DNA of 54,461 bases from Burkholderiales bacterium (GTDB lineage Bacteria; Pseudomonadota; Gammaproteobacteria; Burkholderiales; Ga0077523): positions 1-54,461 of the forward strand of contig JAIEQG010000157.1 in NCBI GenBank assembly GCA_019747905.1, in the 5' to 3' direction. The notes beneath the pieces were generated by a model. The model was not told the DNA's origin and made no database searches. It saw only the letters and a list, made by a program, of their open reading frames with translations. Each line of letters begins with the position of its first letter. Position 1 is the stretch's first letter. The position numbers were made by a program, and so were the translations under genes. This document shows positions 52,964 through 54,461 of this stretch, piece by piece.

Positions 52964-54345
52964 CGACCGGTTCCGTCTTCATCGACGCGCTTGCGCGGGC
53001 TGCCACCGAACAGTTTCTTGGTGAACACGCCGGCCTTCGCGCCGATGGCGGTGCCGACTCCCGGCAGGATCGCTGTGCCGACCGCCGCGCCGGCCAGCGC
53101 GGCCTTGCTCGGCCGCACCACGGGGTCGTCGACCGTCCCGGAGATGGCGAGGGGTGTGGCGACCAGCGATGCGGTGCCGCGCACCTCCGCCGATATGTCC
53201 CCGGAGAGCTCCCTGGATCGGGAAATCGATACGTCCCCGACGGCCTTGAGAAGTCCGGACGCGATCTCCAGATCGGAAAAGTGAAAGCCCTCCGGGTCGA
53301 CGGCGAAATGCCCCTTGAGGTAGTCAAAGCGTGTGTCGCCGCTCTTCGCGTCGGTGGTGCCCAGGACCGAGCGCGCGGCGGCGTTGAGGTCCATGCCCTT
53401 CAAGACGCCCTGCGCGATCTCGAAATCGGTGTCGAGATGCAGTGCAGCTGCGAGCCCGCTCGCGGCGGGGGCCGACGCCGACAATGCGGGCTTGGCTCGG
53501 AGTCGGCCCGACAGCGACGAGTTGCCGCCGACCGCGACGGCGAGCGGTGCGACCGCAACGTCGGTGACGGTGAACTTGCCGTCGAGTTTCCAGCCGCCCT
53601 TCCAGCCGAGCCGAAGATTGCCGACGATGGCCCCGTCGTACAGGCGCCCCTCGATGGCTCGCAGGTTGAGGCCATTCGCGTCGAGCAACCCTTTCGCGTC
53701 GAGGCGATCGAATTTCACCGGACGCCCCACGGGCAGCTGCCACTCGCGCGCGGCTACCTCCAGCGCGAAATTGCGCCCGGCGGGTTGGAGGGTTGCCTTC
53801 AAGCGTCCCCCGGCCTGGGAGAGTTCCACGCGCTCGAGAGCCCTTGCGGCATCGAGCAGGATGGTGGCATCCAGGTCTGCGATGGAACCGGCGGCGAGGC
53901 GCAACTCGGCATCAGTGATCCGGACCCGTGCGATGCGGGGCTCCGGCGAGCCGGGGCCACCGGATTTGCGCGGAGAGCCCGCAACATGGGCAACCACGGC
54001 GAAGCCGGCCTGTTCGATCCAGGGGCGCACCACGTGGATGTCGACGACGAGGCCGGAGTCCGAAAACAGGCTCGCGAGCTTCGGTGTCACCACGATCGCA
54101 TCGATGGCGGCGGCGGCTGGTTGGCCGACCGATATCCGGTAGGCCGTCACGTGCGGGCGCGGCAACAGGTGCAAGCGCAGCGCCTCGACATGCACCGGTT
54201 GGCCGAGGGCAGCGGCAGCCCCCTGCTCGATCGCCGGGATGTAGCTGCCCAGCGGAATGACGTACGGCACGATCAGCGCGACCAGCAATAGCGCGGCCGT
54301 GCACCAGGCGATCAGCCTGGCGCGTCGGGATACACCCATGCTCAT
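52960..54345 (-). CDS. AsmA-like protein
   Basis: A 461-residue envelope protein with one N-terminal transmembrane helix (about residues 10-31, LIAWCTAALLLVALIVPYVIP) followed by a periplasmic, strand-rich AsmA-type domain. Features are LGQPVHVEALRLHLLPRPHVTAYRISVG near the start and a C-terminal part with VGDVSISRSRELSGDISAEV and LAISGTVDDPVVRPS. The family includes bridge-like lipid-transport proteins, but this one is short. The ATG at 54345 lies inside the TTGACC of the downstream tRNA promoter on the other strand. There is a second ATG two codons in. Confidence 0.85.
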   Translation of the reverse strand: MSMGVSRRARLIAWCTAALLLVALIVPYVIPLGSYIPAIEQGAAAALGQPVHVEALRLHLLPRPHVTAYRISVGQPAAAAIDAIVVTPKLASLFSDSGLVVDIHVVRPWIEQAGFAVVAHVAGSPRKSGGPGSPEPRIARVRITDAELRLAAGSIADLDATILLDAARALERVELSQAGGRLKATLQPAGRNFALEVAAREWQLPVGRPVKFDRLDAKGLLDANGLNLRAIEGRLYDGAIVGNLRLGWKGGWKLDGKFTVTDVAVAPLAVAVGGNSSLSGRLRAKPALSASAPAASGLAAALHLDTDFEIAQGVLKGMDLNAAARSVLGTTDAKSGDTRFDYLKGHFAVDPEGFHFSDLEIASGLLKAVGDVSISRSRELSGDISAEVRGTASLVATPLAISGTVDDPVVRPSKAALAGAAVGTAILPGVGTAIGAKAGVFTKKLFGGSPRKRVDEDGTGR

Positions 54346-54373
54346 TGACCCTTGAAATCCTCATGACTATGAT
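54345..54373 (+). promoter_or_regulatory. Promoter of tRNA-Asn
   Basis: TTGACC (54345-54350) and TATGAT (54368-54373) with a 17-base spacer, 13 bases before the tRNA. The -35 overlaps the start codon of the divergent AsmA-like gene. Confidence 0.75.
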
Positions 54374-54386
54374 AGCGGGCTTCGAT

Positions 54387-54461
54387 TCCCCGATAGCTCA
54401 GTCGGTAGAGCGACGGACTGTTAATCCGCAGGTCCCTGGTTCGAGCCCAGGTCGGGGAGCC
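54387..54461 (+). tRNA. tRNA-Asn (GTT), last base cut off by the window
   Basis: The acceptor TCCCCGA pairs with TCGGGGA, and the anticodon loop CTGTTAA gives GTT. The window ends at GCC, one base short of the encoded CCA. Confidence 0.96.

Overview
The window is a GC-rich chromosomal segment from a betaproteobacterium. The evidence is gene order: rpoE-rseA-rseB-degP, lepA-lepB-DUF4845-rnc-era-recO-pdxJ-acpS-nagZ, uvrC-pgsA-tRNA, and rne / rluC-gph-Rieske-sppA / maf / DUF177-rpmF-plsX-fabH-fabD-fabG-acpP-fabF-mltG-tmk-holB-pilZ-tatD. I cannot place it to family or genus. Almost all of it is housekeeping DNA; I see no insertion sequence, prophage or CRISPR array.

Layout. 0-5.4 kb (mostly minus): mtnA with a class II aldolase, a GNAT acetyltransferase, an NRDE/TANGO2-like protein, DUF4936, a three-unit tandem repeat, and ygfZ. 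5.5-21.4 kb (plus): ygfX-like gene, the envelope-stress operon, translation and secretion genes (lepA, lepB), RNA processing (rnc, era), repair (recO, UDG, uvrC), cofactor and lipid genes (pdxJ, acpS, pgsA), and tRNA-Gly and tRNA-Cys. 21.4-25.2 kb is the accessory patch: a cobalt-type nitrile hydratase operon on the minus strand, a secreted duplicated-domain protein, tRNA-Leu on the minus strand, and a guanidine-II riboswitch in front of gdx. 25.4-31.2 kb (plus): motAB behind a sigma-28-type promoter, a membrane methyltransferase, an HDOD protein, a GYF/pentapeptide protein and a TrmH-family methylase. 31.3-45.8 kb (mostly minus): tatD through the fab cluster to rluC. 46-54.5 kb: rne, a low-molecular-weight phosphatase, uvrB, tyrB, an AsmA-like protein, and tRNA-Asn cut by the window edge.

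The most informative non-coding element is a 28-bp sequence at 31265-31292, in the 87-bp gap between the convergent trmH-family and tatD genes. It matches the XerC/XerD dif site closely. Gene orientation switches from mainly plus to mainly minus exactly there, and the GGGNAGGG octamers I could find point towards it from both sides. I read it as the chromosome terminus resolution site.

The most unusual element is a GC-rich intergenic repeat found in five units: three in tandem between ygfZ and the DUF4936 gene, one between fabD and fabG, and one between the nitrile hydratase beta and accessory genes. Each unit encodes a 25-49 residue proline/glycine-rich micro-ORF set between the stop codon of one gene and the start codon of the next, usually overlapping or within a few bases of both. 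Other points of note: an AT-rich rare-codon island inside uvrC, a cUUCGg hairpin between the lepA ribosome-binding site and its ATG, a REPIN-like inverted pair abutting the era start, and the apparent break-up of the classic pgsA-glyW-cysT-leuZ tRNA cluster by the nitrile hydratase patch.
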